Assembly: GCA_049603835.1 (NCBI GenBank)
Contig: JBMYSZ010000016.1
Location: 1-64,000, forward strand
Reading direction: 5' to 3'
Source of the DNA: Mangrovicoccus sp049603835
GTDB taxonomy: Bacteria; Pseudomonadota; Alphaproteobacteria; Rhodobacterales; Rhodobacteraceae
DNA: 64,000 bases
Shown here: in pieces, positions 24,808 through 33,124 of the stretch
Layout of the letters: the number at the start of each line of letters is the position of its first letter
Position numbering within the stretch: the first letter of the stretch is position 1
Translations under genes and position numbers: made by a program
The notes under the pieces: model-generated
Told to the model about the DNA's origin: nothing
Seen by the model: only the letters and a program-made list of their open reading frames with translations
Database searches by the model: none

Positions 24808-26998
24808 TTTCACCTATGAGCTCGGCGCCGATGGCGTGGCCGTGATCACCTGGGACGTTCCCGGCAAATCCATGAATGTCATGAGCTTTGAGGGGCTGGC
24901 GCTTTTCGAAGAGCTGATCGATCAAGCCCTTGGGGATGACGCGGTCAAAGGCGTTGTGATCACATCCGGCAAGGACAGTTTCGCCGGTGGCATGGATCTA
25001 AATGTGATCGCTCAGATGAAGGCCGAAGCCGGCGACGACCCGGCCCGCGGCTTGTTTGAGGGGGTGATGCGTCTGCATGGGCTTTTGCGTAAAGTCGAGC
25101 GCGCCGGTATGGACCCCAAGACCAAGAAAGGCGGCAAACCCATCGCCGCCGCCCTGCCCGGCACGGCGCTTGGCCTGGGATTGGAAATGCCTTTGGCCTG
25201 CCACCGGATTTTTGCCGCTGACAATCCTAAGGCAAAAATCGGCCTGCCGGAAATTATGGTCGGCATTTTCCCTGGCGCGGGCGGCACGATGCGCTTGTCG
25301 CGGAAATTGGGGGCAATGGCCGCCTCGCCTCTTTTGCTCGAAGGCAAATTGAACGACCCGAAAAAGGCCAAATCCGCCGGGGTGGTGGATGAGGTCGTGC
25401 CGCCATCTGAGCTGCTGGCCACGGCGAAAGCCTGGGTGCTTTCGGCCTCGGACGCGGATCTGGTCAAACCCTGGGATCAAAAATCGGAAAAAATCCCCGG
25501 CGGCGCCCCCTATCACCCGGCGGGTTTCATGACCTATGTGGGCGCATCCGCCATGGTGAATGGCAAAACCAAGGGCGTTTACCCTGCGGCTAAGGCTCTG
25601 CTCTCGGCTGTGTATGAAGGCGCGCAGGTGGATTTCGACACGGCGCTCAAGATCGAGGCGCGCTGGTTTACCTGGGTTTTGAGGAACCCGTCCTCGGGCG
25701 CGATGATCCGCTCGCTTTTCATCAATAAAGAGGCCTTGGAAAAAGGCGCCAACCGCCCCGAGGCACCAGATCAAAGCGTGAAAAAGCTGGGCGTTCTGGG
25801 CGCGGGGATGATGGGCGCCGGGATTGCCTATGTTTCGGCCATGGCCGGGATCGAAGTGGTGCTGATCGACCAAAGCCAAGAAAGCGCGGAGCGGGGCAAA
25901 TCCTATTCCGAAGGCCTGCTGAAAAAAGCCATCAGCCGCAAGAAATCCACCCCGGAAAAAGCCAAAGCAACCCTGGCTTTGATCACGCCCAGCACCGATT
26001 ACGCCGCGCTTGCGGGCTGCGATCTGGTGGTCGAAGCCGTATTCGAAGAGCCCCGCATCAAAGCCGAAGCAACCCAGAAAGCCGAAGCCCATCTGCCGAA
26101 AGACGCGGTTTTTGCCACGAATACCTCGACCCTTCCGATATCGGAGCTCGCCAAAGCCTCGCGCAATGCCGAAGATTTCATCGGCATCCATTTCTTCAGC
26201 CCGGTGGATAAAATGATGCTGGTGGAGATTATCAAAGGTGCCGAAACCGGCGACCGGGCTGTGGCGAAGGCTTTGGATTTTGTGCGTCAGATCCGCAAAA
26301 CCCCGATTGTGGTCAATGATGCCCGCTATTTCTATGCTAATCGCTGCATTCTGCCTTATATCGACGAAGGCGTGCGCATGGTCCGCGATGGGGTGAAACC
26401 GGCGCTGGTGGAAAATGCCGCCAAGCTGGTGGGGATGCCGGTGGGACCGTTGCAACTGATCGATGAGGTCTCGCTTGATCTGGGTGCGAAAATCGCCCGC
26501 GCCACCAAAGCCGCCATGGGCGACGCCTATCCCGCTGATAACACTGATGATGTGATCTTTTGGCTGGAAGAGCTGGGGCGTTTGGGTCGCAAATCCAATG
26601 CCGGCTTTTACGCCTATGATGAGAAAGGCAAGCGCACCGGGCTTTGGTCCGGCCTGGGCGAGCGTTTCGACACATCCGGTCCGCAGCCAGAGCTATCCCA
26701 AGTGCAGCACCGGCTTTTGATGACCCAATGTCTCGAAGCGGTGCGCGCGCTAGAAGAGGGCGTTTTGATGGATATCCGCGAAGGTGATGTGGCCAGCATT
26801 CTGGGCTGGGGATTTGCGCCTTGGTCCGGCGGCTGCCTCAGTTGGTTGGATATGATCGGTGCCGCCAAAGCGGTGGAAATCTGCGATCAGCTGACCGAGA
26901 CATTCGGAGAACGCTTTGCCGCGCCGGATTTACTGCGCAATTTGGCGGAGAAAGGCGAAGGCTTTTATGACCGCTTTCTCCCAGCCCAAGCCGCCTGA
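24800..26998 (+). CDS. fadB: Bifunctional enoyl-CoA hydratase/3-hydroxyacyl-CoA dehydrogenase
   Basis: A 732-residue multifunctional enzyme for the middle steps of beta-oxidation. The crotonase half (about 1-300) carries the two Glu-containing segments GLGLEMPLACH and GLPEIMVGIFPGAGG. The dehydrogenase half begins at LGVLGAGMMGAGIAYVSA (NAD site), with the catalytic His in GIHFFSPVDKM, the paired Glu in VVEAVFEE, and two C-terminal helical domains. ATG 24800 follows GGGGAGG at normal spacing and overlaps the cupin stop by eight bases. A 69-base upstream extension in frame is rejected. With the thiolase and the dehydrogenase it makes a nearly complete pathway. Confidence 0.95.
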   Translation: MADFTYELGADGVAVITWDVPGKSMNVMSFEGLALFEELIDQALGDDAVKGVVITSGKDSFAGGMDLNVIAQMKAEAGDDPARGLFEGVMRLHGLLRKVERAGMDPKTKKGGKPIAAALPGTALGLGLEMPLACHRIFAADNPKAKIGLPEIMVGIFPGAGGTMRLSRKLGAMAASPLLLEGKLNDPKKAKSAGVVDEVVPPSELLATAKAWVLSASDADLVKPWDQKSEKIPGGAPYHPAGFMTYVGASAMVNGKTKGVYPAAKALLSAVYEGAQVDFDTALKIEARWFTWVLRNPSSGAMIRSLFINKEALEKGANRPEAPDQSVKKLGVLGAGMMGAGIAYVSAMAGIEVVLIDQSQESAERGKSYSEGLLKKAISRKKSTPEKAKATLALITPSTDYAALAGCDLVVEAVFEEPRIKAEATQKAEAHLPKDAVFATNTSTLPISELAKASRNAEDFIGIHFFSPVDKMMLVEIIKGAETGDRAVAKALDFVRQIRKTPIVVNDARYFYANRCILPYIDEGVRMVRDGVKPALVENAAKLVGMPVGPLQLIDEVSLDLGAKIARATKAAMGDAYPADNTDDVIFWLEELGRLGRKSNAGFYAYDEKGKRTGLWSGLGERFDTSGPQPELSQVQHRLLMTQCLEAVRALEEGVLMDIREGDVASILGWGFAPWSGGCLSWLDMIGAAKAVEICDQLTETFGERFAAPDLLRNLAEKGEGFYDRFLPAQAA

Positions 26999-27081
26999 CA
27001 TGTATCGCAGTGACGTCATCGATTTCAGGCCGTGAATGGCGAGCCCGTTTTACGCGAAAGGCTTTTGGGCGCGGTGCTTAG

Positions 27082-27711
27082 CTATTTCACCATGCGGTCG
27101 ACGGTCAGGCAGGGCTCTTCGAGCGGGCCGCCGAAATCCAATGTGATCACGCTTTCTGCGATGTGATGGCCGGTGCGGGTGTTCAAAAGCACAGCATTAA
27201 TAGCGCCGGTCGCATGAGCATCGCCGCCAAAAACCAGCCTCTGGCACAGGGTGAGCCCTGAATAATTGGCGCTCACCCCAATTCCCCCGCAGCAATCCGA
27301 TCCCATTTCAGCCACGGTTTGCCCCCAGAGCTGAAGGAAAGCCTGAATCTTGGCCAGTGTTTCTTCACCCTCTCGGCTTGGCCGCAAATGCAGCTCATTC
27401 TTTTGTGTATCCGCTTGAAACCGGCGGCGGACCGGCTCAAAGGGCACAGTGGCGACGAGCTCTTTGGTCTCGCCGTTAATATCCGTCGTCAGCGGGGTGA
27501 AGGTCACGATCAGGCTATGGGCCGCGGCGAAATCCTTGGGATAGGATAGGCGCAGCTCGATATTGTCCAGATCGGTCCACAGGAACTCAGTAAGGTCAAA
27601 ACTGAAACTGGCCAAATCCACAGCCGGTTCGGCCTGAGCAGGCGGGGTCAGCAAAAGAGCGGCGGCAAGGGCTATGGTCGTCAGGGCGGCGCGGTGCGAG
27701 GAACGGGGCAT
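27082..27711 (-). CDS. Secreted hypothetical protein
   Basis: A 209-residue protein with a clear signal peptide (MPRSSHRAALTT followed by a hydrophobic core and PPAQA, cleavage after about residue 29). The mature part is soluble, with DCCGGIG near its middle and a beta-rich C-terminal half. I recognise no family. The frame is open upstream to 27945, but that part overlaps the divergent phnA start and has no signal sequence; the start at 27711 has GGAAAG before it. Single gene, unknown role in the periplasm. Confidence 0.72.
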   Translation of the reverse strand: MPRSSHRAALTTIALAAALLLTPPAQAEPAVDLASFSFDLTEFLWTDLDNIELRLSYPKDFAAAHSLIVTFTPLTTDINGETKELVATVPFEPVRRRFQADTQKNELHLRPSREGEETLAKIQAFLQLWGQTVAEMGSDCCGGIGVSANYSGLTLCQRLVFGGDAHATGAINAVLLNTRTGHHIAESVITLDFGGPLEEPCLTVDRMVK

Positions 27712-27879
27712 AATGAGTCTTTCCAATATTTTCCTAAAGGACTCATTTGCAGAGTTTCGCATGGTAAAGGCCTGAGTTCCAGTGGCGGTTCGACGACTTG
27801 GGAAGGATCTCGCAAAGGGGTCGACAGGGGCCGTGAATGAGCGTAGCCGAAACCCAGGATGACCGAGAAAGGCCCAGAA

Positions 27880-28401
27880 ATGAGCTGTGAAATTTGTGCT
27901 GCGGATCAGTCGGTTCGCGCAATGGCTGTCGGCCCAGAAATCCATGGGGCGGGTCAGGCGGATCTATGTGAAACCTGCGCCGCGCAGATCGAAGGGACGC
28001 CAGAGCCTGCCCATTGGCGGTGTTTGGCCGGGTCCATGTGGTCGGAAAACCCAGCCGTGCAGGTTTTGGCTTGGCGGATCTTGGACCGTTTGGCGCCGGA
28101 AGAGGCCTGGGCGCAGGATCTGCTCGATCAGCTTTGGCTAGAAGATGACATCCGCGCCTGGGCCGAAGCGGGGCGCTTTCAGGCAGCTTTGGTGCATCGC
28201 GACAGCAATGGCACGGTGTTAGAGCAGGGCGATACCGTGACGCTGATCAAAGATCTGCCGGTCAAAGGCGCGGGTTTCACGGCGAAGCGCGGCACGGCGG
28301 TGCGCGGTATTTCCCTGGTGCCGGACAATGCGGCCCATATCGAAGGCCGGGTAGAGGGGCAGCGCATCGTCATTTTGACTGAGTTTGTGAAAAAGCGATA
28401 A
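27880..28401 (+). CDS. PhnA/YjdM-type zinc-ribbon protein
   Basis: A 173-residue protein with an N-terminal zinc ribbon (CEICAAD and LCETCAAQ pairs, about 3-35) and the C-terminal domain of the YjdM/PhnA family (GDTVTLIKDLPVKGAG, KRGTAVRGISLV, IEGRVEGQRIVI). Despite the historic name, E. coli YjdM is not needed for phosphonate breakdown, so the role is unknown. An ATG 21 bases upstream is possible; I prefer 27880 because AAAGG lies before it and the zinc ribbon starts there. A hairpin at 28420 follows. Confidence 0.85.
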   Translation: MSCEICAADQSVRAMAVGPEIHGAGQADLCETCAAQIEGTPEPAHWRCLAGSMWSENPAVQVLAWRILDRLAPEEAWAQDLLDQLWLEDDIRAWAEAGRFQAALVHRDSNGTVLEQGDTVTLIKDLPVKGAGFTAKRGTAVRGISLVPDNAAHIEGRVEGQRIVILTEFVKKR

Positions 28402-28419
28402 AGCCGGTCGCATATGTAG

Positions 28420-28450
28420 GATGGGCAATTTGCCCATCATTCTATCTTCC
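28420..28450 (+). terminator. Intrinsic terminator after the phnA-like gene
   Basis: GATGGGCA-ATT-TGCCCATC is a perfect eight-base-pair hairpin 18 bases after the stop, followed by the T-rich ATTCTATCTTCC. It fits a rho-independent terminator. Confidence 0.65.
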
Positions 28451-28546
28451 TCGCGCATCTGTGATCGGCATCCGATGAAACTTCCCTGAATCTGACACGT
28501 TTCTTCTCACGAACCGCCCCAAACGGGCCAAATGACGAAGGACAAC

Positions 28547-28963
28547 ATGATGCTTAAACCGATTTTCACCGCCGTTGCCGTGACGACCCTTGCCACTGCA
28601 GCTATTGCCGATGACGATATGTCCCCCGCTGTGAAGGCCATGGACCAATCCGTGGCAAATGGGGTTGTCAGCGCAGAGATGATTTCTGCCGATGAAAATG
28701 GTTGGATGGTCGTGCATCGCACCGATAGCAGCATGAAGCCAGGTCCGGTTGTCGGCTATGCGCCCTTACGAGCTGGCGAAAACACCGATGTAGCCGCGAT
28801 TCTGACCGAAGAGGTGATGCCGGGCGATATGCTGATGCTCATGGTGCATAGCGAAGCTGGCGGGATGCAGACCGGTATTTTCGAATATACGCTGGGCGCC
28901 AAAGAGGATGGCCCAATCCGTGTCGAAGACAAACTCGTGATGGCTACCATCACCGCGAAATAA
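28547..28963 (+). CDS. Secreted protein, DUF7282-like
   Basis: A 138-residue exported protein with a signal peptide ending AAIA (about residue 21). The mature part has the pattern GWMVVHRTDSS...PVVGYAPLRAGENTDV...MLMVHSEAG, which recalls the DUF7282 group of small beta-sandwich secreted proteins with metal- or surface-related contexts. AAGGA precedes two adjacent ATGs (28547, 28550). Single gene; function unknown. Confidence 0.75.
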   Translation: MMLKPIFTAVAVTTLATAAIADDDMSPAVKAMDQSVANGVVSAEMISADENGWMVVHRTDSSMKPGPVVGYAPLRAGENTDVAAILTEEVMPGDMLMLMVHSEAGGMQTGIFEYTLGAKEDGPIRVEDKLVMATITAK

Positions 28964-29023
28964 GGTGAAATGCCCCCTGCATGACCCGCGCGCTTCGTCA
29001 GATCCGACTATGTCGCAGCATTT

Positions 29024-29401
29024 TTAATAAGTTACGCCGCTGGTCAGCATCACATTAGCAAATGGTGTCATATCGCCCGTGCGAATAATCGCGCGGGCAT
29101 TTTTCAAGTTTTCTTTCAGGCGCTTATGGCTCATGCGATCGGGTGACAGCCGCTGCGCGAAAGCATCTTCCAACGCGCCATTCACCTCATCGGCGATGCA
29201 GCTCGCCTCAATATGCAGTTCAGTCAAAATTGCGTCGAGAACCGGGAAAAACCCTGGCAAGCCCGGATATACTGACAGATCAATACAATTCACCGAGGGC
29301 GGGATCAGCAAACCCGCATTTGCGACGACAAATATATCGCCTTGGCCAGAGCGCGCCACAAGCGCGCTAAGCTCTGCATTTAAAAGTCCGGTTTTCTTCA
29401 T
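29024..29401 (-). CDS. RbsD/FucU family protein, lacking key catalytic residues
   Basis: A 125-residue protein aligned by eye with D-ribose pyranase RbsD over its whole length: MKKTGLLN at the start, AGLLIP near 29, and the C-terminal ARAIIRTGDMTPFANVMLTSGVTY signature of the family (in two parts). RbsD interconverts pyran and furan forms of sugars. Here the position of the conserved His20 reads Gln20 (SGQGD where E. coli has LGHTD) and Asp28 reads Asn28. It may not be a pyranase. No ribose transporter or kinase gene is adjacent. It may share a transcript with the gene 85 bases upstream. Confidence 0.82.
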   Translation of the reverse strand: MKKTGLLNAELSALVARSGQGDIFVVANAGLLIPPSVNCIDLSVYPGLPGFFPVLDAILTELHIEASCIADEVNGALEDAFAQRLSPDRMSHKRLKENLKNARAIIRTGDMTPFANVMLTSGVTY

Positions 29402-29486
29402 ATTTTTCGGTCCGCGGCGAGTGGTTTACTTCGCTTAGACCGATCAAGCTTAATGGCCGGTTACCTGCCCTTAGGGCGTTATTCGA

Positions 29487-29762
29487 TTAACTGACTCCGT
29501 GGACCGCGCCAGGATGGGTTTCGATATAGTGCTTCAAAGTTGAATAAAGTTCGCGCGCATGGGCCAGGTCCTTTTTATGCAGCGCTTCGCGAATATCATC
29601 GCAAATCATATCATGGACCTTCGCTTCGCCGTGATGCTCATGCATCAAATATTCTGCCAGCATCGCCGCATTGGCGGGGGTGATATGCTCATGCTCGGCG
29701 ATGGCTTCGATTTCCTCAGAGGTGAGGTCGGTCATGCCGATGACGTCGTCAATATTAATCAT
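29487..29762 (-). CDS. Small His/Glu-rich hypothetical protein
   Basis: A 91-residue, probably all-helical acidic protein with repeated His and Glu residues (EHEHITPANAAM, YLMHEHHGEA, HARELYSTLKHYIETHP), which could bind metal. I do not recognise the family. It is divergent from a small membrane protein gene across a 156-base gap with two FNR-type boxes, so it is probably induced or repressed by oxygen limitation. The ATG follows GAGAGGACC at a suitable distance. Confidence 0.75.
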   Translation of the reverse strand: MINIDDVIGMTDLTSEEIEAIAEHEHITPANAAMLAEYLMHEHHGEAKVHDMICDDIREALHKKDLAHARELYSTLKHYIETHPGAVHGVS

Positions 29763-29823
29763 GGCTGGTCCTCTCTTGGACTATGGGTGCAAGGAGGCGT
29801 AATTTATCTTTGACCTAACGGCG

Positions 29824-29837
29824 CTGATACAGATCAA
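29824..29837. promoter_or_regulatory. FNR/Dnr-type box 1
   Basis: CTGATACAGATCAA; the reverse strand reads TTGAT-N4-ATCAG, nine of ten positions of the FNR consensus TTGAT-N4-ATCAA. It is 61 bases from the start of the 29762 gene and 81 from the 29919 gene. Confidence 0.65.
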
Positions 29838-29843
29838 CTTCGG

Positions 29844-29857
29844 CTGATATAGGTCAA
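29844..29857. promoter_or_regulatory. FNR/Dnr-type box 2
   Basis: CTGATATAGGTCAA; the reverse strand reads TTGAC-N4-ATCAG, eight of ten consensus positions. It lies exactly 20 bases (two helical turns) from box 1, so regulators bound at both would sit on the same DNA face. Confidence 0.55.
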
Positions 29858-29918
29858 AGACACATTTTCAATACAAGATTAAAGTCAGGGCATAATTTGC
29901 GACCGAAAGGAAAGTCTC

Positions 29919-30101
29919 ATGTTTCGCCTTGCCTCTCTGCTTTATTCGCTGATCGGCACCACCCTGGCGGGGTCTGCCATCGTTGTGGCGCTGGTTATGG
30001 GATATGATGATCTACAAGGCATTGTCATTGCAGCGGCGCTTGGCGCGCTGGCGGCTCTGCCGGTATCCTATTTGGTGGCCCGGCAGATGTATTTGTCGTG
30101 A
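29919..30101 (+). CDS. Small two-helix membrane protein
   Basis: A 60-residue inner-membrane protein with two hydrophobic helices (about 8-28 and 32-55) joined by GYDDLQGI. Similar short proteins are widespread in Rhodobacterales and are sometimes wrongly labelled CTP synthetase; there is no such domain here. GAAAGGAAAG stands well placed before the ATG. Two FNR-type boxes lie upstream, so expression probably depends on oxygen. Its stop abuts the end of the convergent hydrolase gene. Confidence 0.8.
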   Translation: MFRLASLLYSLIGTTLAGSAIVVALVMGYDDLQGIVIAAALGALAALPVSYLVARQMYLS

Positions 30102-30857
30102 TTACGCAGCCAGATAGGCGCGGATCGCTGCTTCGAATTCGCGGGGTTTTTCGGCATGCAGCCAATGCCCCGCGCCAGGGATCTTCACAAAGCGTGCCTT
30201 AGGGAAAAGCGCGGTGATCTGTGGGCGGTGCTCGGGCAGGACATAATCCGAGGCGCCGCCGGAAAGAAACAGCGTCGGCTCTGGGAATTGCCCGTCTAGT
30301 TGGGGAAAGCCGATGATCTTATCCATCTCGGCGCCCAAAACATCCAAATTCAGCCGCCAGCGTTTTTCTTGCACATCCAGGCTCTGCAGCAAAAAAGCGC
30401 GCACGGCCAGCTCCGGCACGCTATCGCGCAGGGCTTGGTCCGCATCCGAACGGGTTTTGATCGGGGCGAGATCCAGCGCTTTCATGGCATGGATATAGCC
30501 GATTTGCGTATGGGTATAGGTCACCGGCGCGATATCGGCGATGATCAGCTTGCGCAGAAGCTCGGGCCGGGTAAGCGCCAAAGTCATGGAAGCTTTGCCG
30601 CCCATGGAATGGCCCACCAGATCCGCTTTGCCCCCATGGGCCTCAATCACTTCTGCCAGATCAGCGGCCATATCTGGATAAGATTGGCTGTCAAACCAAG
30701 GGCTTGAGCCGTGATTTCGCATATCCACCGCGATTACCGGGCGCTCATCGGCCAAGCGCTTTGCGATCACATTCCAATTGCGGGCCGAGCCGTAAAGCCC
30801 ATGCACCACAAGCAAAGGGACGCCAGTGGCGTCCCCATATTCAACATAATTGAGCAT
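30102..30857 (-). CDS. Alpha/beta hydrolase (YbfF-like esterase)
   Basis: A 251-residue alpha/beta hydrolase, expected to cleave carboxylic esters or acyl thioesters in the cytoplasm. The oxyanion-hole motif HGLYGSARNW is near 21, the nucleophile serine in LVGHSMGGK near 88, and the catalytic His in PGAGHWLHAE near 230. The start at MLNYVEYG is five bases after the glyA stop; a frame-compatible start 39 bases upstream would overlap glyA. It is thus read after glyA, probably on the same transcript. Substrate unknown. Confidence 0.9.
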   Translation of the reverse strand: MLNYVEYGDATGVPLLVVHGLYGSARNWNVIAKRLADERPVIAVDMRNHGSSPWFDSQSYPDMAADLAEVIEAHGGKADLVGHSMGGKASMTLALTRPELLRKLIIADIAPVTYTHTQIGYIHAMKALDLAPIKTRSDADQALRDSVPELAVRAFLLQSLDVQEKRWRLNLDVLGAEMDKIIGFPQLDGQFPEPTLFLSGGASDYVLPEHRPQITALFPKARFVKIPGAGHWLHAEKPREFEAAIRAYLAA

Positions 30858-30862
30858 CGCTC

Positions 30863-32158
30863 TTACAGATCCGAATAGATCGGGAAGCGCGCGCAAAGCT
30901 CTGCTACTTCGGCGCGAACTTTGGCCTCAACCTCGCTATTTCCCTCTTCGCCATTGGCAGCGAGGCCATCAACAACCTCAACGATCCAATCACCGATCTG
31001 GCGGAACTCTGCCTCGGCAAAGCCGCGGGTTGTCCCCGCCGGAGAGCCCAGACGAACGCCCGAAGTGACCATCGGTTTTTCCGGGTCAAACGGAATACCG
31101 TTTTTGTTGCAGGTGATATGCGCGCGGCCCAGAGCGGCCTCGGTTGCATTGCCCTTCACGCCTTTGGGGCGCAGATCCACCAGAACCACATGAGTGTCGG
31201 TGCCATTGGTGACAGTGTTCAACCCGCCCGCCATCAGCTGATCCGCCAGAGCTTGGGCGTTTTTCACCACTTGCTCAGCATAGGTTTTGAATTCCGGACG
31301 CAGCGCTTCGCCAAAGGCAACCGCCTTTGCGGCGATCACATGCATCAGCGGGCCGCCCTGGATGCCAGGGAAAATCGCGGAATTCACCTTTTTCGCGATT
31401 TCCGCGTCGTTGGTCAGGATCATGCCGCCACGCGGGCCGCGCAGAGTTTTATGGGTGGTGGTGGTGGCCACATGTGCATGCGGGAAGGGCGAAGGATGTT
31501 GGCCGCCGGCCACGAGGCCCGCGAAATGCGCCATATCCACCATCAAATAAGCCCCAACGCTATCGGCAATCTCGCGCATTTTGACGAAATCCACCTGACG
31601 TGGGATAGCCGAACCGCCCGCGATCAAGAGCTTGGGCTTATGTTCGGTCGCGAGGGCCTGCACCTGATCATAATCGATTTCATTGGTCTGCTGGGTCACG
31701 CCATATTGCACAGCATTGAACCATTTGCCCGATTGGTTCGGACGCGCACCATGGGTCAGGTGGCCACCGGCATCCAGGCTCATGCCCAAAATTGTATCGC
31801 CGGGCGCGATCAGCGCTTGGAACACGCCTTGGTTCGCCTGGCTGCCGGAATTCGGCTGCACATTGGCATAGGCGCAGCCAAACAGCTCTTTCGCGCGGTC
31901 ACGGGCCAAGTTTTCGGCGATATCCACATATTGGCAGCCACCATAATAGCGGCGGCCTGGATAGCCCTCGGCATATTTGTTGGTCATGATCGAGCCCTGG
32001 GCCTCTAGCACGGCGCGGCTGACGATATTTTCGCTGGCAATCAGCTCAATTTCGTCGCGCTGGCGGCCGAGTTCCTGGGTGATCGAGCCGAACAGCTCGG
32101 GGTCACGATCAGCGAGCGTTTCGGTGAAAAATCCTTGGTCGCGGTGAGGTGCATTCAT
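30863..32158 (-). CDS. glyA: Serine hydroxymethyltransferase
   Basis: PLP enzyme (431 residues) that converts serine and tetrahydrofolate to glycine and 5,10-methylene-THF, the main source of one-carbon units. The cofactor lysine is in TTTTHKTLRGPRGG near 235. Other family elements are the N-terminal ELIASENIVS, KYAEGYPGRRYYGG and NSGSQAN, and the C-terminal SGVRLGSPAGTTRGF. GGAGAG precedes the ATG. The upstream 190 bases are shared with the divergent nadK gene; I saw no riboswitch there. Confidence 0.97.
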   Translation of the reverse strand: MNAPHRDQGFFTETLADRDPELFGSITQELGRQRDEIELIASENIVSRAVLEAQGSIMTNKYAEGYPGRRYYGGCQYVDIAENLARDRAKELFGCAYANVQPNSGSQANQGVFQALIAPGDTILGMSLDAGGHLTHGARPNQSGKWFNAVQYGVTQQTNEIDYDQVQALATEHKPKLLIAGGSAIPRQVDFVKMREIADSVGAYLMVDMAHFAGLVAGGQHPSPFPHAHVATTTTHKTLRGPRGGMILTNDAEIAKKVNSAIFPGIQGGPLMHVIAAKAVAFGEALRPEFKTYAEQVVKNAQALADQLMAGGLNTVTNGTDTHVVLVDLRPKGVKGNATEAALGRAHITCNKNGIPFDPEKPMVTSGVRLGSPAGTTRGFAEAEFRQIGDWIVEVVDGLAANGEEGNSEVEAKVRAEVAELCARFPIYSDL

Positions 32159-32348
32159 GGGTCATCTCTCCCTCTGGTCGCGCGCCAGGCGCAATACGGG
32201 TGGCAGGCTTTTGAGGGCCTGTCTTTAGCTTGCCTTTTGCTTTTGGGAAAGGCCCAAGCGCATGAAATCCTTGCGACTGGTTAGGCAGTGTAGTTGAGTT
32301 TTCCCACCATTCAGGTCAAGACGGGTCAGAACTATCAGGGGATAAGCG

Positions 32349-33113
32349 GTGCAGGATCTGAAAATTGCCTTCCGGGCCAGCCGCTCTCCGGTGGCGCAGG
32401 CCGCGATGCAAGAACTCTCGCGTTTCTACGGCAATGCCGGTTTGGATCGCGCCGATGTTGTGGTCGCACTTGGCGGTGATGGCTTCATGCTGGAAACGCT
32501 TCATACCACGCAAGAGGTTGATTTACCGGTCTATGGCATGAATCGCGGCACGGTCGGGTTCTTGATGAACGAGTATTCGGTCGTCGATTTGATGGAGCGT
32601 TTGGCCAGCGCCGAAGAGGAACTGGTCAATCCGCTAGAGATGCGCGCCACTTGCGTCGATGGCACCGAGCACCGGCTTTTGGCAATCAATGAAGTGTCGC
32701 TGCTGCGCGCAGGCCCCCAGGCGGCCAAGCTGCGGATTATCGTAGACCGGCGCGAACGGATGGACGAGCTGGTTTGCGATGGGGCGTTGGTTTGCACCCC
32801 TGCCGGTTCGACCGCCTATAACTATTCCGCCCATGGACCGATTCTCCCGATTGGGTCGGATGTTTTGGCCCTGACGGCTATGGCCGCATTTCGGCCGCGG
32901 CGCTGGCGCGGGGCGCTTTTGCCCAAAACCGCTCAGGTCCGGTTCGAAGTGCTAGAGCATGAAAAGCGCCCGGTTATGGCCGATGCGGATAGCCGACAGG
33001 TGGAAAATGTCCTATCCGTGGAAATCCGCAGCCATCCGGAAATTGCGCATCGCTTGCTATTTGATCCGGGCCATGGGCTCGAAGAGCGACTGCTGCGCGA
33101 ACAATTCGTCTAA
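32349..33113 (+). CDS. nadK: NAD kinase
   Basis: Phosphorylates NAD+ to NADP+ with ATP or polyphosphate. The 254-residue protein has the GGDG kinase motif (VALGGDGFMLETLH, near 38), GMNRGTVGFLMNEY near 60, and the glycine-rich TPAGSTAYNYSAHGPI near 155. The start is a GTG behind AGGGGAT, 190 bases from the divergent glyA. The stop is 11 bases from the convergent response-regulator gene. Confidence 0.96.
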   Translation: MQDLKIAFRASRSPVAQAAMQELSRFYGNAGLDRADVVVALGGDGFMLETLHTTQEVDLPVYGMNRGTVGFLMNEYSVVDLMERLASAEEELVNPLEMRATCVDGTEHRLLAINEVSLLRAGPQAAKLRIIVDRRERMDELVCDGALVCTPAGSTAYNYSAHGPILPIGSDVLALTAMAAFRPRRWRGALLPKTAQVRFEVLEHEKRPVMADADSRQVENVLSVEIRSHPEIAHRLLFDPGHGLEERLLREQFV

Positions 33114-33124
33114 AGCGATAGGCT

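Noticed and set aside
24998..26455. A 485-codon open frame on the minus strand inside fadB
   Set aside because: It is fully antisense to a gene with complete catalytic motifs. Its product is His/Arg/Phe-rich with no motif, the usual shadow of GC-skewed codons.
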